A stretch of 64,000 bases of DNA from Atopsyche davidsoni (lineage: Eukaryota; Arthropoda; Insecta; Trichoptera; Hydrobiosidae): NCBI GenBank assembly GCA_022113835.1, contig JAILWY010000014.1:7069501-7133500 (forward strand), given 5' to 3'. Below the pieces are notes generated by a model. It saw only the letters and a list, made by a program, of their open reading frames with translations. It did not search any database and was not told the origin of the DNA. The translations under genes and the position numbers were made by a program. Shown here piece after piece: positions 1 through 10,075 of this stretch (the first letter of the stretch is position 1; each line of letters opens with the position of its first letter).

Positions 1-117
1 ATATTTTGAATAATATTGCACAAACCCATATCCCATGGATAATTTTTCTCCAGGATTATTAGGATCCTTTTTCAAAGCTACTGTTACTGAAAAGAGGCGG
101 CCACATGCTTCAAAGTG
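1..117 (-). CDS. RBM19: RBM19 exon 12 (RRM5, cut by window edge)
   Basis: 39 codons in frame with exon 11, from [18 protein letters not shown] to [12 protein letters not shown], the RNP1 region of RRM5. The exon continues left of base 1. Confidence 0.9.
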
Positions 118-3100
118 CTAAAAGAAAATTGTTGAGTTTTTAAATTGTAAATTAAGATTATTAACTATTGATTAAACAAAAACTTAATACACCGTGCTTA
201 ATTTAGACAATAAATGTTAGTATTATTTTTGTATAGCCTTTAAAATAATTTACCTGTCTAAGACTACCTTCTCTAGTTTCGAAATTGAGTCCTTTAACAA
301 ATAATGTAGTGTCAGCATCAGGCACATCATTCATTTCATCTTCTTCTTCTACTTCATATTTTTGTTGTGGTTTATTTTCTTTAAGAGTTTTCATTTCCTG
401 ATTCTTTTCTTTAAAATCGATTAGGTCATTTTCAGGTTGTACTTCAGTTATCGGTTTATTGTCATTCACTTTATCAGCAGGTTTAGTAAAAACATTATCA
501 GGCGCCCATTCTAAATACAATGGAAGATACTTGAACTTGGTATAGGCTAACTTTGACAAAGCTTGTCTAGCCTCGGAAGGTTCAACAAATTCGACGAGTG
601 CTGTTATACCGTGGGGAGGCATTACGAGTCTCGCTATCAAACCAAAAGGCTCGAAGACTTTTCGAACTTCATCTGTTGTGCTCTGTGCAGGCATGTTCTT
701 TACTAAAATTATTGTCTTTGATCGTTTTTTAGCAATCTAAAATGAACCAATAAAATAAATTGTCAGGAAAATAATTGATAAACTTCTTAATATCATAAAA
801 ATAAAATATTACCTGATTAAAGACATCCAAGCAGACTCCATTTTCTTCCAAAAATTTTCTTGTGGTGGCAACTAATTGAGTTTCACCTAATGCTAATCTG
901 ACGGCGGCACTAGTTTCTGCAATGGATCATAAAATGATTAGATCTTATACCAATTATACGTATACAATAATTAAATAGAAAACAAAAATTTAATATAAGT
1001 CGTACTTGAATTTCCTTCCAAAAGCTTCTCTTTCGTTGTGTTATAAGTGCTCGCTACAACATCAGCCACTGCATTCGCCCCGAGAAAGAGAGTGTTCCAG
1101 TTGTGAGCGGAACCAGCTTGCATTCTTTGCTTCCTTTCCTTCTTTTGTTTGTATGTAAGACCCTCTACGGATTGTAAAATTTAAAGATCAATATTAAAAT
1201 TATTGATGTATAACAATATTACATTTTTTTAAGTTATAAGAACTGTTAACAACTAATATAAATTAGGAATGTTCATTTAAAACTATTCAAAACAAAAAGT
1301 GATTATTCATAATAAAATTTTTGATGATTAAAATGTATGCAGATAGTCTTTTATCTGTAGATTATGATTATGTTTATATAAATTAACATTCACATATTGA
1401 ATAAATTCAAAAGTAGCCATCTACAAGAAACATTTAAAGAAGAGAAATGCAGTTTTGATATTAATACCTTCATCAGGATCTACTTCCTGCTTTTGTTTGC
1501 CTGGTAACAGATGGAGCATTCGACCACAAAACACGGAGCCATCTAGTGTTGTGTATGCTTGGACAGCATGCTCCGGAAACATGAATGTTATAGTTCCAAA
1601 ACCTTTGGATTGGTGAGTTATTTTGTCAACTGGAACATTGATTTCAGTGATAGTGCCTAGGAAAAAAAACCTAGGTCATTAATATTTTCAAAATAAAATT
1701 GTCCACTTAAAAATCAGATAAAAAATTACCAAATTTCTGAAATAATTCTTGGAGTTCATTTTCTGTAGTGATGTAGGGAAGATTTCTTACATAAATCCGT
1801 CCACTTTCAGCAATGCTTTCTTCATTTTTAAGTGATTCCTAAAACAGATTGGGTGATATAGGAAGACCATAGCTAATATTTTAATAAATAATAATAAAAC
1901 ATAGGTAAATCAAAATATACTTCTTGTGCTTTTCGCCTGTAATCTGGTTCAGGTTGATTATCTCCTTCATTCATAATTGGAGTTTGCTTACTGTCATATT
2001 TATTAACAATTACACGATTACCAGCTGTAATATAAAATAACGACTTATAATCTTAATAATTCAATTGAAATGGTATTTAGTGGATTGTATTTTTACCTAG
2101 AAAAGTTTTGTTTTTAAAAAGTGCTTTTTTTCTTTCTTCTTCAGATCTAAATCCAATATAACAAAACCCTCTCTGGACAGTATCCTTGCAACGAGGGATC
2201 CTTATGGTGAATGGAACCAATGGTTTGAAAAAGTCTTTTACGTCTCTCTTTTTACACGAAAAAGACATACCTTGAATCTAAAACATATAATAAGTTAAGG
2301 AACATTAAATTGTTAACTAGATAAAATAGATGAAAAATAATATACGGCATACTTTCACATAGAAAAGCAGTCTGTTCCTGGGTTCTTTCTTTTTCTTAGA
2401 AGGCTTTGTTTTCTCTTTTGTTTCATCTGCTCCCGTTTCATCTGTAGTAGACTTCTCTTTCTTTTTTATCAGAGATTTCATGTACTGAAATTTTATTAAT
2501 ATTTGTGTAACACATCAGTCTACTTTTGAAGGTTTATAACTTGATTACTACAATTGCTAACTTAATATTATTTAATATTTAAAAAATATATAAAATTAAT
2601 TAAATTAAAAATGGAATTTCAACAAGTACTCTCTGTCAAAAATATTGAATATATTCATATTTTTAAATATAAACTAAAGTGGTTTTACTGACAGTAATGC
2701 TTTTTCAACCACCTTGTATCAAAAGCTGTTTTTTTGGCAAGTAAGATTTATGATTTTACCTCTAGGTCACTTATCGCTTGAAGAGCAAACTTTTTTTTCT
2801 CCTTCTTGCTTAGTTTTGTGGTTTCCAATTCATTATTTGTTTTTTCATTATCTCCTTCTACACCACTATCATTGTCTTGTTGAGTGTTTTTGTCGGTTTC
2901 ATCATTATTTCCTTTCTTGTTCTTTTTCATGATGCTGTCATTACTCCAGATGGCTTTATCAATTTTTGATGCATGAACTTCCATAAATTCAGAGAATAAG
3001 GGATCATCTTTGTGCTGTAAATTTAATGTTATATCTCAATGAAAAGCTTAAAAAATAACAAGTTGTAGATCTTTTGAAATTGAACCTGTGTATGTAACAT

Positions 3101-3788
3101 ATATTACAAAAGTTAAACATAAAAATATACCTTTTCAAGGATTTCTCGTATTTTCTCATCTTTTTCTTTTTGTCTTACTTTCTTGCGTTCTTCTTTAGAT
3201 ATTTTTTTTTCTTCAACTGCTTTTAATTGCAAATCTACATCATTGTGATTATTGTTAAGTTTCTTGTAAGCTGAGCTGTCAGTCGCGTATTTACTCCAGG
3301 CTTGAGGTTTGCTCTCATCTCCAAGCGAGACACACGACTCTACCACAATACGAGTAGTTTTGATGCAAGACCCATTAAAAAAATCCCTGGCTTCTGTCGC
3401 TTGGTCTTCTGTTTTGAAGCCAATGAATCCAAAATTCCTAAATTTCTTTTCTCTGGTATATTTTAGTTGAACGTCTGTAATTTCTCCCTTTTGACTGAAT
3501 AATTCTCGCAGTTTATCTGCTGTGATCTACCAATAAAAAATCATGATGATTTAACTATGTTAAAATAAACTGTTGTACCAAAATGTTTAGTCAACATGCC
3601 AAAATTTTTTGTGGTTATGTTCTTGCAGTGATGTTTATGTTAATAGTGCTGAAAATTATTACATTGAAGTTTTACACATAAAGTGTTAAAACAATATGCA
3701 CTCCAAGATATTATATTTTTTTACTAATTACAAAATATTTTAATGAACTTACATTATTTGGTAAATTTTTAACAATCAGTCGAGACAT
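1..3788 (-). CDS. RBM19: RBM19 (multi-RRM ribosome-biogenesis protein), 5' twelve exons, partial
   Basis: Conceptual splicing of twelve exons (3753-3788, 3131-3526, 2760-3014, 2353-2484, 2097-2277, 1921-2024, 1730-1838, 1468-1656, 1006-1164, 813-916, 254-736, <1-117) gives one open frame of 755 codons. Every intron is GT-AG and every phase agrees. The product begins [10 protein letters not shown]. RRMs lie at about residues 3-76, 266-345, 380-455 and 562-635, and a fifth starts near 690 and runs off the window. RNP1-like motifs include [16 protein letters not shown] and MGYGFVQY. Lys/Glu-rich linkers separate RRM1 from RRM2. This architecture is that of RBM19/Mrd1, a nucleolar protein of the small-subunit processome needed for pre-rRNA cleavage. 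Human RBM19 has about 960 residues and six RRMs, so the rest of RRM5 and RRM6 should lie left of base 1. It is divergent from COX19. Confidence 0.93.
254..736 (-). CDS. RBM19: RBM19 exon 11 (RRM4, acidic linker, start of RRM5)
   Basis: 161 codons. Starts [16 protein letters not shown] (RNP2 of RRM4), continues through [18 protein letters not shown], then an acidic linker ([15 protein letters not shown]), then [13 protein letters not shown] of RRM5. Donor GTAAAT. Confidence 0.93.
813..916 (-). CDS. RBM19: RBM19 exon 10
   Basis: Encodes [20 protein letters not shown] and [13 protein letters not shown], the conserved helical segment just before RRM4. Donor GTAATA, acceptor CAG. Confidence 0.92.
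1006..1164 (-). CDS. RBM19: RBM19 exon 9 (inter-RRM conserved segment)
   Basis: Encodes [20 protein letters not shown] and [14 protein letters not shown]. This region between RRM3 and RRM4 is characteristic of RBM19/Mrd1 and helps separate it from other multi-RRM proteins. Confidence 0.92.
1468..1656 (-). CDS. RBM19: RBM19 exon 8 (rest of RRM3)
   Basis: Encodes [12 protein letters not shown], the RNP1 motif [10 protein letters not shown] and [10 protein letters not shown], which close RRM3, then [10 protein letters not shown]. Phases fit exons 7 and 9. Confidence 0.92.
1730..1838 (-). CDS. RBM19: RBM19 exon 7 (start of RRM3)
   Basis: Encodes [19 protein letters not shown] and LFQKFG: RNP2 and helix 1 of RRM3. 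TAG acceptor, GTAATT donor, phase 1 at the 3' end. Confidence 0.92.
1921..2024 (-). CDS. RBM19: RBM19 exon 6 (end of RRM2, linker)
   Basis: Completes [10 protein letters not shown], the last strand of RRM2, then an acidic linker ending YRRKAQE. 104 nt, CAG acceptor, GTATAT donor. Confidence 0.9.
2097..2277 (-). CDS. RBM19: RBM19 exon 5 (RRM2 core)
   Basis: Encodes [20 protein letters not shown] and the RNP1-like RGFCYIGF. It ends after one base of the next codon (phase 1), which exon 6 completes as Ala. Confidence 0.92.
2353..2484 (-). CDS. RBM19: RBM19 exon 4 (Lys-rich linker into RRM2)
   Basis: 44 codons starting YMKSLIKKK, a basic stretch likely acting in nuclear or nucleolar retention (inference), ending RLLFYVK, which is beta-strand 1 of RRM2. 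Confidence 0.9.
2606..2654 (-). repeat. Fragment of a dispersed repeat in RBM19 intron 3
   Basis: The reverse complement carries TCAATATTTTTGACAGAGAG followed by TACT, the same start as the repeats at 5204 and 63793. It is a short piece of that family lodged in the intron between exons 3 and 4. Confidence 0.7.
2760..3014 (-). CDS. RBM19: RBM19 exon 3 (charged linker)
   Basis: 85 codons starting [14 protein letters not shown], a segment recognisable in RBM19/Mrd1 after RRM1, followed by low-complexity Asn/Asp/Lys sequence and [16 protein letters not shown]. Donor GTAAAA. Confidence 0.9.
3131..3526 (-). CDS. RBM19: RBM19 exon 2 (rest of RRM1 and charged linker)
   Basis: 132 in-frame codons between a TAG acceptor and a GTATAT donor. 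It carries [10 protein letters not shown] and the RNP1-like RNFGFIGF of RRM1, then the conserved [10 protein letters not shown] segment, then a Lys/Glu-rich helix ending in IREILEK. Confidence 0.92.
3753..3788 (-). CDS. RBM19: RBM19 exon 1 (residues 1-12)
   Basis: Twelve codons, [12 protein letters not shown], start ATG at 3788-3786 and donor GTAAGT at 3752. This is beta-strand 1 (RNP2) of RRM1. The start is chosen because the RRM begins immediately and matches the family N-terminus. Confidence 0.9.
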
Positions 3789-4226
3789 GATTTTAGTAGT
3801 TTATAATCTGGAACGTAAAATTGTCGTAAAAAATATACTTTAAAAATATTGATTCTATTATTCTGGCCATATATAGTAGAAAAAAGACGAATATCAATCA
3901 AATCAAATGTCACACGTGGGTACTGACATTTATTACAGAGTGTGACTAGTGTATAATATAAAAATATAATTACCAATGAATTAAAAAAAGATCTCATATT
4001 ATGTTATTTTATCAAAAATTTACAAGAAATTATATAATATTTTTTTAAGAAGAATAAAAAACACAAGCAAAATATTTTATCAAAAATATATTATATCAGA
4101 GAGCGATCTGGTTTTTGTTTCCTGGCAATAAAGCATAACTGGTTTGACATTACAAACTGTCAAAAAATATAAAGAAAATATTGTTGAAGTTATTTGTCTA
4201 GAAAGTAAAATATAATACAATTCAAC
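3789..4226. promoter_or_regulatory. Shared divergent promoter region of RBM19 and COX19
   Basis: 438 bp separate the two start codons, which point away from each other, so both promoters and 5' UTRs must fit here or reach into RBM19 intron 1. It is AT-rich, with no clear TATA box at a fixed distance from either gene. A CACGTG lies at 3913-3918. Bidirectional control is inferred from geometry only. Confidence 0.6.
3913..3918. promoter_or_regulatory. Canonical E-box CACGTG
   Basis: Perfect CACGTG 125 bp upstream of the RBM19 ATG. Myc/Max binds this hexamer and is known to drive ribosome-biogenesis genes in insects. Function here is inference, and bHLH-PAS or USF-type factors could also use it. 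Confidence 0.45.
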
Positions 4227-4490
4227 ATGTCAGCTATGACATTTGGTCAGAAATCCTTCATTCCTACGGCTCCAGATAAAGGGAGTTTTCCCTTAGATCA
4301 CGATGGGCAGTGTAAAAAATTTATGCTCAAGTATATGGTGTGTTTATCTTCCAATAATCATGATAATTCACAGTGCCGAGATCAAGCAAAAAATTATTTA
4401 GCATGTCGGATGGATAATGAACTCATGGCGAAAGAAGACTGGTCTAAACTTGGATTTGAAAACCACAAAGAAGCAACTGAAAAATCATAA
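4227..4490 (+). CDS. COX19: COX19, cytochrome c oxidase assembly protein
   Basis: A single-exon, 87-residue protein. Two CX9C motifs, Cys29-x9-Cys39 and Cys50-x9-Cys60, form the CHCH fold, with two disulfides made by the Mia40 pathway in the mitochondrial intermembrane space. The leader (MSAMTFGQKSFIPTAPDKGS) and the tail motif WSKLGF match COX19 and not COX17 or COX23. COX19 works with COX11 in copper delivery to cytochrome c oxidase. Length is typical for the family. The ATG follows an in-context TTCAAC; a second Met at codon 4 is less likely. It is transcribed away from RBM19. Confidence 0.95.
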   Translation: MSAMTFGQKSFIPTAPDKGSFPLDHDGQCKKFMLKYMVCLSSNNHDNSQCRDQAKNYLACRMDNELMAKEDWSKLGFENHKEATEKS

Positions 4491-4561
4491 CCTTCAATTT
4501 AAAAGAAACAATAATAAGTTATACGAGTGTACACATTATTTTTAGGACTTCTGTTTAGTAA

Positions 4562-4567
4562 AATAAA
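4562..4567 (+). terminator. Polyadenylation signal of COX19
   Basis: AATAAA 72 bp after the COX19 stop codon, the first such hexamer downstream, giving a short 3' UTR. Confidence 0.6.
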
Positions 4568-4981
4568 ATGAAAATATACTACATTGCTGTGTATTTTATT
4601 TTCATATTATTATTAAATTACACGATAACTACTTATTTCAGAGTTACCATTCTTTGGTAGGCCATGCCTGATTGCAGAAGTTGTCCAAAATAGCATACTC
4701 TCACTCTACTATAAGATATAGAGATTAACCAATTAACAGTTTCATTTTGGTGAGAGTGCTTTCAAAAATCGACTTTTTTATGTCAGCTGTATTGCTCTAT
4801 GGAGACCACGGAGAGGCAGGTGTTGGATTTTTACAATTTATTTCCACAAATTCTCTGAATGGAACTACGAGTATATCACAATTTCCCAAATCAATATCAT
4901 CAGATAATTAGGAAAAGTCATTTTTATTTTCTGATTCACTTATCAATATTTTCTCATCACTTTCATTTTCCGGTTGAAACA
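4568..4981. other. Intergenic, nothing recognised
   Basis: AT-rich sequence between the COX19 polyadenylation signal and the hAT element. No coding frame, RNA gene or repeat was recognised. Confidence 0.6.
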
Positions 4982-5203
4982 TTTTAGGGCAGGGGCCCCA
5001 ACCTTTTTGCATCCAAGAGCACATTCTAGAATGTAGGTCGGGCGACGGGCACCATATATTTTTTCAAAATATATTTATAATTTGATGTAGTCAATAATAC
5101 ATATAATGCTCAAAAAATATTTAATTCCAAAAATATAATTATAAAATATAAAAATGATTGTTTATATTTTTATGTAAAATAAATAATAAGTAGTAAATAA
5201 TAC

Positions 5204-5371
5204 ATTCAATATTTTTGACAGAGAGTACTTGGTGGAATTCCATTTTAATATTTTTGAATAAAATACTTGAGTGATTTTCTCTGTTTGATAATGCCAACGT
5301 GAAAGGTCGGCGAAACCAGTCACTAATAAAAACGAAAATGTGGAAAATCACTCAAGTATTTTATTCAAAAA
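5204..5371 (+). mobile_element. Nested 168-bp foldback-type insertion in the hAT element
   Basis: It is flanked by an exact 13-bp direct repeat TAGTAAATAATAC (5191-5203 and 5372-5384). The matching place in hAT copy 2 (about 20560-20580, opposite orientation) lacks the insert and has a single such site, so this is a true later insertion. Inside, a ~30-bp arm near 5250-5279 is repeated inverted at 5342-5371. The first ~50 bp match 63793 onward and 2606-2654. The class is unknown; 13 bp is long for a cut-and-paste element. Confidence 0.85.
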
Positions 5372-5623
5372 TAGTAAATAATACCATAATAATCCTGGTA
5401 ATTGAGTAGAATTGAGGCAAATATGCAACGAATAATTATTATTAATAGCAACTTTAAAATTTACATCTATAACTAAAAAAAGCAAACGTTTTAATTAGCT
5501 TGGTTTTTAAAAATATTGACCAATCAGAATTGCCCAAATTCAACCCTATTACCAAAATTCTTTATAAAAAATAGAAATATCAAAGTCAATGTGATCGTTG
5601 GCTTTGCATTTCATTGATGGAGA

Positions 5624-5875
5624 TTATGATGGTATTCCTGCTCGTAAGCAATCATCAATATGTTCATCTGTAAATCGAAATCTGTACTTTAATTTTATAT
5701 TCATTGTTAATAGCAATGATTCGCACAAGTATGTAGAACCGAAAAACGATTTAATTTTGTATGCTGCTCTTTTCAAGAATGGAAATTTGTTTATGTCAAC
5801 TATATTCCAGAAGTCTTCATCTGATACATTAGATTTAAGAATTATTATTTTGAAAATTATAATGTTATAATTGTT
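5624..5875 (-). pseudogene. hAT transposase C-terminal (hATC dimerisation) remnant
   Basis: Read on the minus strand, the frame ends at a TAA at 5626-5624 and contains VSDEDFWNIVDINKFPFL, then FFGSTYLCESLLLTMN, then KYRFRFTDEHIDDCLRAG. The pattern FW..V....FP.L, FGSTYLCES, and YR..LTDEH...CLR is the signature of the hAT dimerisation domain near the end of the transposase. The catalytic and BED regions are missing: upstream the frame runs into the satellite. It is absent from copy 2. It could not encode an active enzyme. Confidence 0.85.
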
Positions 5876-5911
5876 TTCGCTTATATTTCGTTGTTTAGTT
5901 ATTGTCCTATC

Positions 5912-6190
5912 GCAAAAATATCAGAGACACTTTTACATAGCTTTCACCTCACATGTACTACTGCAAAAATATCAAATAGACTTTCACCTCACTTTTATCA
6001 ATGCAAACATATCAGAGACACTTTCATATATCTTTCACCTCACTTGTACTACTGCAAAAATATCAGATAGACTTTCACATAGCTTTCACCTCACTTTTAT
6101 CAATACAAAAATACCAGAGACACTTTCACATAGCTTTCACCTCACTTGTACTGCTAAAGAAATATCAGATAGACTTTCACATTTTCACCG
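5912..6190 (-). repeat. Satellite array inside hAT copy 1, about 3 units of ~100 bp
   Basis: Each unit has two similar ~50-bp halves with the core ATATCAGAGACACTTTCACA / ATATCAGATAGACTTTCACA followed by TAGCTTTCACCTCACTTxTA. Units begin near 5921, 6012 and 6110 and are diverged from one another. This is the reverse complement of the array at 19600-20446. Confidence 0.85.
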
Positions 6191-6503
6191 CAAAATATTC
6201 ATCAACTTTTCTATTAAGTACCTGAACAATATTGTGAACGCATTATTAGAGGGCGTTATTACAGAGACGAATGCTATTCAACAAGCTTTATATGATTTTA
6301 TGGAAAGAATTATTATTTTGAAAATTGTTATGATGTAATTTTTTTTGCTTATATTTCTGTTTGATTACTAAATATAAATTTTTTTCATAACATTGTAAAC
6401 TTAAATAATTTTTTATCGTGGTCACACAGCGGTGGGCACACGTAAAACGGTCGGCGGTCGCCATGGTACCCGCGGGCATAGGTTGGGGACCACTGTTTTA
6501 GGG

Positions 6504-9500
6504 TATTATCAAACTAAAATAAAATAAATCATAAAAATAATAATATATTATTCTAGATAAATAATAAATAATAATATATTTTTTTAAACTTACGTTTAGA
6601 TTTAGAAGTGAACAAAAATTATATAAATATGAAGTTAGAATATGCGCTGATTCTATGACGTTACTTGGTGACTAACTGCAATCAACTAAATTTTGTACTT
6701 ATAAATATTGTCGCTGCAAAAAATTGTTACCAACAAGTCGAAACAAGACTGCCCAAACACCTTAGTCAATAAAAACAAATACAACAATATATTTGGCTCA
6801 GTGAAATGTCTACCGACAAATTGGAACACGATTTACTCGAGTCACACTCAAGTTAGACCGGTAACTGGTTAAGAGCTTAGTTATAAAAATTAATGTTTGA
6901 AGTCTGCTGCTTTAAGACACAAAGTACACGAGCTTGAAACCCTCAGGGTATTGAAGGATTGTTTTACACTATTGTAATATTCACACTACTTCTATCTGTC
7001 TGTTTTATGCAATCTGTCAAGATGCCTTTGATACTGGATCAATAACTATGGATATGGATCTCCTTTTAGTACACACATTTTCCAATGTTCTGGCCATTGC
7101 TTTAACCTCATCAAAAAATAACAAAATTTAAACTCTTCAAAATAACAATCTGTGTTGTCAATAACCTCTTTTGTTTGAGATTAATCTTTTCCTACAGCCT
7201 AAATTTTGTGGGGTAAGTACAATGGATGTAGAGACATTTTATAACGCAATTAGATGGCAACGTTCTGAATGAGTAACCTGGTGCATTGCTATGGTGAAAC
7301 AGGGTCATATTTTTTTCGACAGCGCAGTGTCTTGAATTTATTATCTAATCAGTCCACTAATTAACTGAAGTACTGCTCCATGATTGTGAGTTTTTTTTCC
7401 TAAAAAGTTTCTGAGGATTATTCTCTTTTAATAAAAAAAGCATGATAGCCGAAAAGACTGTCATTGTTATGCTTACACTTACTTAATTTTTGTTACTTAA
7501 TTGATGAGATACTAGTACGAAAAATAGAAAATATATTTAATGTCTAATTTGACCTGGATGGGATGACAGCAACGCTTCCTAGCAAATAACATCGGTAAAT
7601 ATTGAAATGCTTTCTAAAAATTTAAGATGTTAATATGTACTGATCAAGCATTTGTGTTTGGATTTTTTGTTTGGCGAAATGTCTTTTTAAATGATAAACT
7701 TAATTTTTTACTCTGCACACAAGTCCAAAAATGATTTTTCATATAAAATTTTAAACTGAAATAGAGTAAAGTTTATAAGGACATTTACGCTTATTAATTA
7801 ATTTAATAGCGATACTTGTCATTTATTCTTCTAAACCTGGACAATTTTATATTATAAGTACTCATTTGGAGTACAAGTTTTTTTTATGGTATGACTCTTC
7901 CTTTCTCTAAATTAGTACATATAATATGAAATTGTCCAGGCTTAGAAGAATGAATACTAAATACCTTGATGAGTCAAGTTGACCCCCACTGGTAGGAATC
8001 GGTATAAATGTAATGTCGGTAGGTTTAGTGATAAAACTGTAAAGATGATCTGTGGGACAAGTATTTAATATGTTAAGTTTTTGTGTTATATTTAGAAGTT
8101 CGACATTGGATATAAATAACACTGGGAGCTAAGGAGTAGTAATAATACCAACAATGCATACATGAATATATAAAATGTTTATTCAAATTTCCATTTGTAA
8201 TTTATAGAGAGCTAATTTAAGTGTAAAAATGACAAATCTTATAAATATGCACATCTATATAAGAAACTATGTATACATCATTTACACAACATGTTTCAAT
8301 GACAGGATAAGAAAGATAATGATTACATTAAAATATTTTATAAACTATCCGTAACAATCATTGTAACCAAATCCACGTAGCATAGTTTATAGAAGTCTGC
8401 TTACCTATATCACACCATTTTTTTTTTTTTACCTAGAACCTTCTTTATTTAATCTTAATAATCAATTAAGAAGAAACAAATATAAATATCACAGTTTAGT
8501 CATCCATTATATATGTATATATCAATATATATATATTCTCGACATTGAGTTTATATAGACTAGAGATGGCATTACATCTCACTTACTTGCGTGCAGAAAC
8601 TTGTGAGTGCGGAGGAAATATGGGGATAACGCCCGAGACCATCGATTTGCCCAGTGTGGCATATGTTTTAAGTGCCTATGTCGTCTCTAGTATATATATA
8701 CCTCAACAATTCTTGATGCCATTCTTGCCTATGAGTAGATGTTTCATTAGTGATGAGCTCAAATATAAGCACTACTCAGCTTGTGGGTTGTCATTATTTC
8801 AAAGTGATAAAGGAAACATTATATTGTGTATGTATCAAAATGTTCTTAAAGAAAATATAATGTAAATAGCTTACGTTATTATAAAATTATTCATATTAAT
8901 TGATTTGATCATTTGATAAAAAATGATAAAAAAATCGTAGATACTATGTTCAAAATTATTATTAAAAAATTACATTTTGAACTTCTAAAATAATTTTCAT
9001 CTAATTTTAACAGTAGATAAAATATTTATAAGGTTCAGATGTATGTGAAAAATCATCGTAGCAATCTGTTTGAATGTAAAAAATGTATCTGCAATGGTGT
9101 CAATGTTTTAAGTATACAATATCAATATAAAGAGGTAAATATTAAACGAAGTTGAAAAGATAAATTTGATTGGGTGCCTTAAATAATAAATAATATAAGC
9201 AAAATCAAATATTTTGATATTGATACATCATGTTCATTAGGAAAATACACACACATATTATAAAATGTATCGTAGATTATATTACCTCAAAGCAGTCTTT
9301 TTCATTAATTAAAAATATACCGTATTTCACAACAAGGCAGTTAGCCAATTTAGTTCGAATTTGTATGATTTCTGTTAAAAATAATGTCAAAATCAATAAG
9401 AAATTACGTATCATAATGTTCAAAACACAATATCACCCCAAGGAGATCGTTTTAATGAATTGCGAGCAAAACTTAAAATAAATGTAACAATACATTGACA

Positions 9501-9758
9501 GATATTATGGATATTGTGTGATGAGGTTATATGATTTTTATTAAAGTGAATGGTTTTATAATAAGAGGAGAAAATTCACATACAATAATATTAGTTCTTA
9601 TAATACTGAATAATATTATTATAAATGCATTAAATAATTATTATATGGCATCTCAAAATTAAAATTAGTATCATCTCGATCAGTTAGCAGTAGAGATTGT
9701 GTAGTGTCATTTAAAATCATAACCGTTTAATCTTTATAACTAAAGTATGAACTAAATA
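6504..9758. other. Intergenic DNA between hAT copy 1 and the Mmp2 3' end
   Basis: AT-rich, with no convincing gene. It holds an inverted repeat at 7825-7953 (listed separately). A 106-codon open frame at 8545-8865 has no recognisable domain. The right part may include the 3' UTR of Mmp2. Confidence 0.55.
7825..7953. repeat. Imperfect inverted repeat, ~38-bp arms, ~50-bp loop
   Basis: Left arm 7825-7862 (TTCTTCTAAACCTGGACAAT...) and right arm 7914-7953 (...ATTGTCCAGGCTTAGAAGAA) pair with a few mismatches. It could be a small palindromic MITE or a hairpin RNA; no target duplication longer than 2 bp is evident. Confidence 0.75.
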
Positions 9759-9764
9759 TTTATT
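9759..9764 (-). terminator. Candidate polyadenylation signal of Mmp2
   Basis: AATAAA on the minus strand about 310 bp beyond the Mmp2 stop codon; another is at 9536-9541. Either could be used. Confidence 0.4.
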
Positions 9765-10075
9765 ATTGGCAGTATGATATTTTTCAATTCATAAAAATAA
9801 ATAAATAGAGATTTTAGAGAAATAAATTTACCTACAAATAATAAAAAAGAAACTAACATCATTACTATTGCGATGATGTCACATTTTTAAAATGACATGG
9901 GAAAAAAATTATATTTCATCTACAACTAAAATATGCATTATTTGGATACACGTATTGCAAGAAAAAAAAGTAATTATACAATTGCACGACATGAAATAAA
10001 CAAGTTTAATTATTGACTGAATTAAAGTACAATTTTTCATAAAATGAAAGCTACAAGCATGCAAAGAAAATATTC

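Larger units (their letters stand above)
4990..6495 (-). mobile_element. hAT (Charlie-like) DNA transposon, internally rearranged, copy 1
   Basis: The ends are imperfect inverted repeats: CAGGGGCCCCAACCTTTTTG on the left and, reading inward from the right, CAGTGGTCCCCAACC. They are flanked by a perfect 8-bp duplication TTTTAGGG (4982-4989 and 6496-6503), the hallmark of hAT insertion. Subterminal palindromes are visible: ACATTCTAGAATGT on the left, CCCGCGGG-like on the right. The transposase remnant (5624-5875) lies on the minus strand, so the element is oriented right to left. Most of the gene is gone and a ~102-bp satellite occupies the middle. A second element is nested at 5204-5371. A relative lies at 19291-20773. 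Confidence 0.93.

Noticed and set aside
3527..3752. Possible C/D-box snoRNA in RBM19 intron 1
   Set aside because: ATGATGA and CTGA occur ~107 nt apart, but on the strand opposite to the host gene and with no terminal stem.
5598..6338. Plus-strand open frames of 74-155 codons
   Set aside because: They lie in the hAT element, over the satellite and antisense to the hATC remnant; not genes.
8545..8865. 106-codon open frame with a Cys-rich start
   Set aside because: No recognisable domain, no splice or promoter support, downstream of Mmp2; may be chance.
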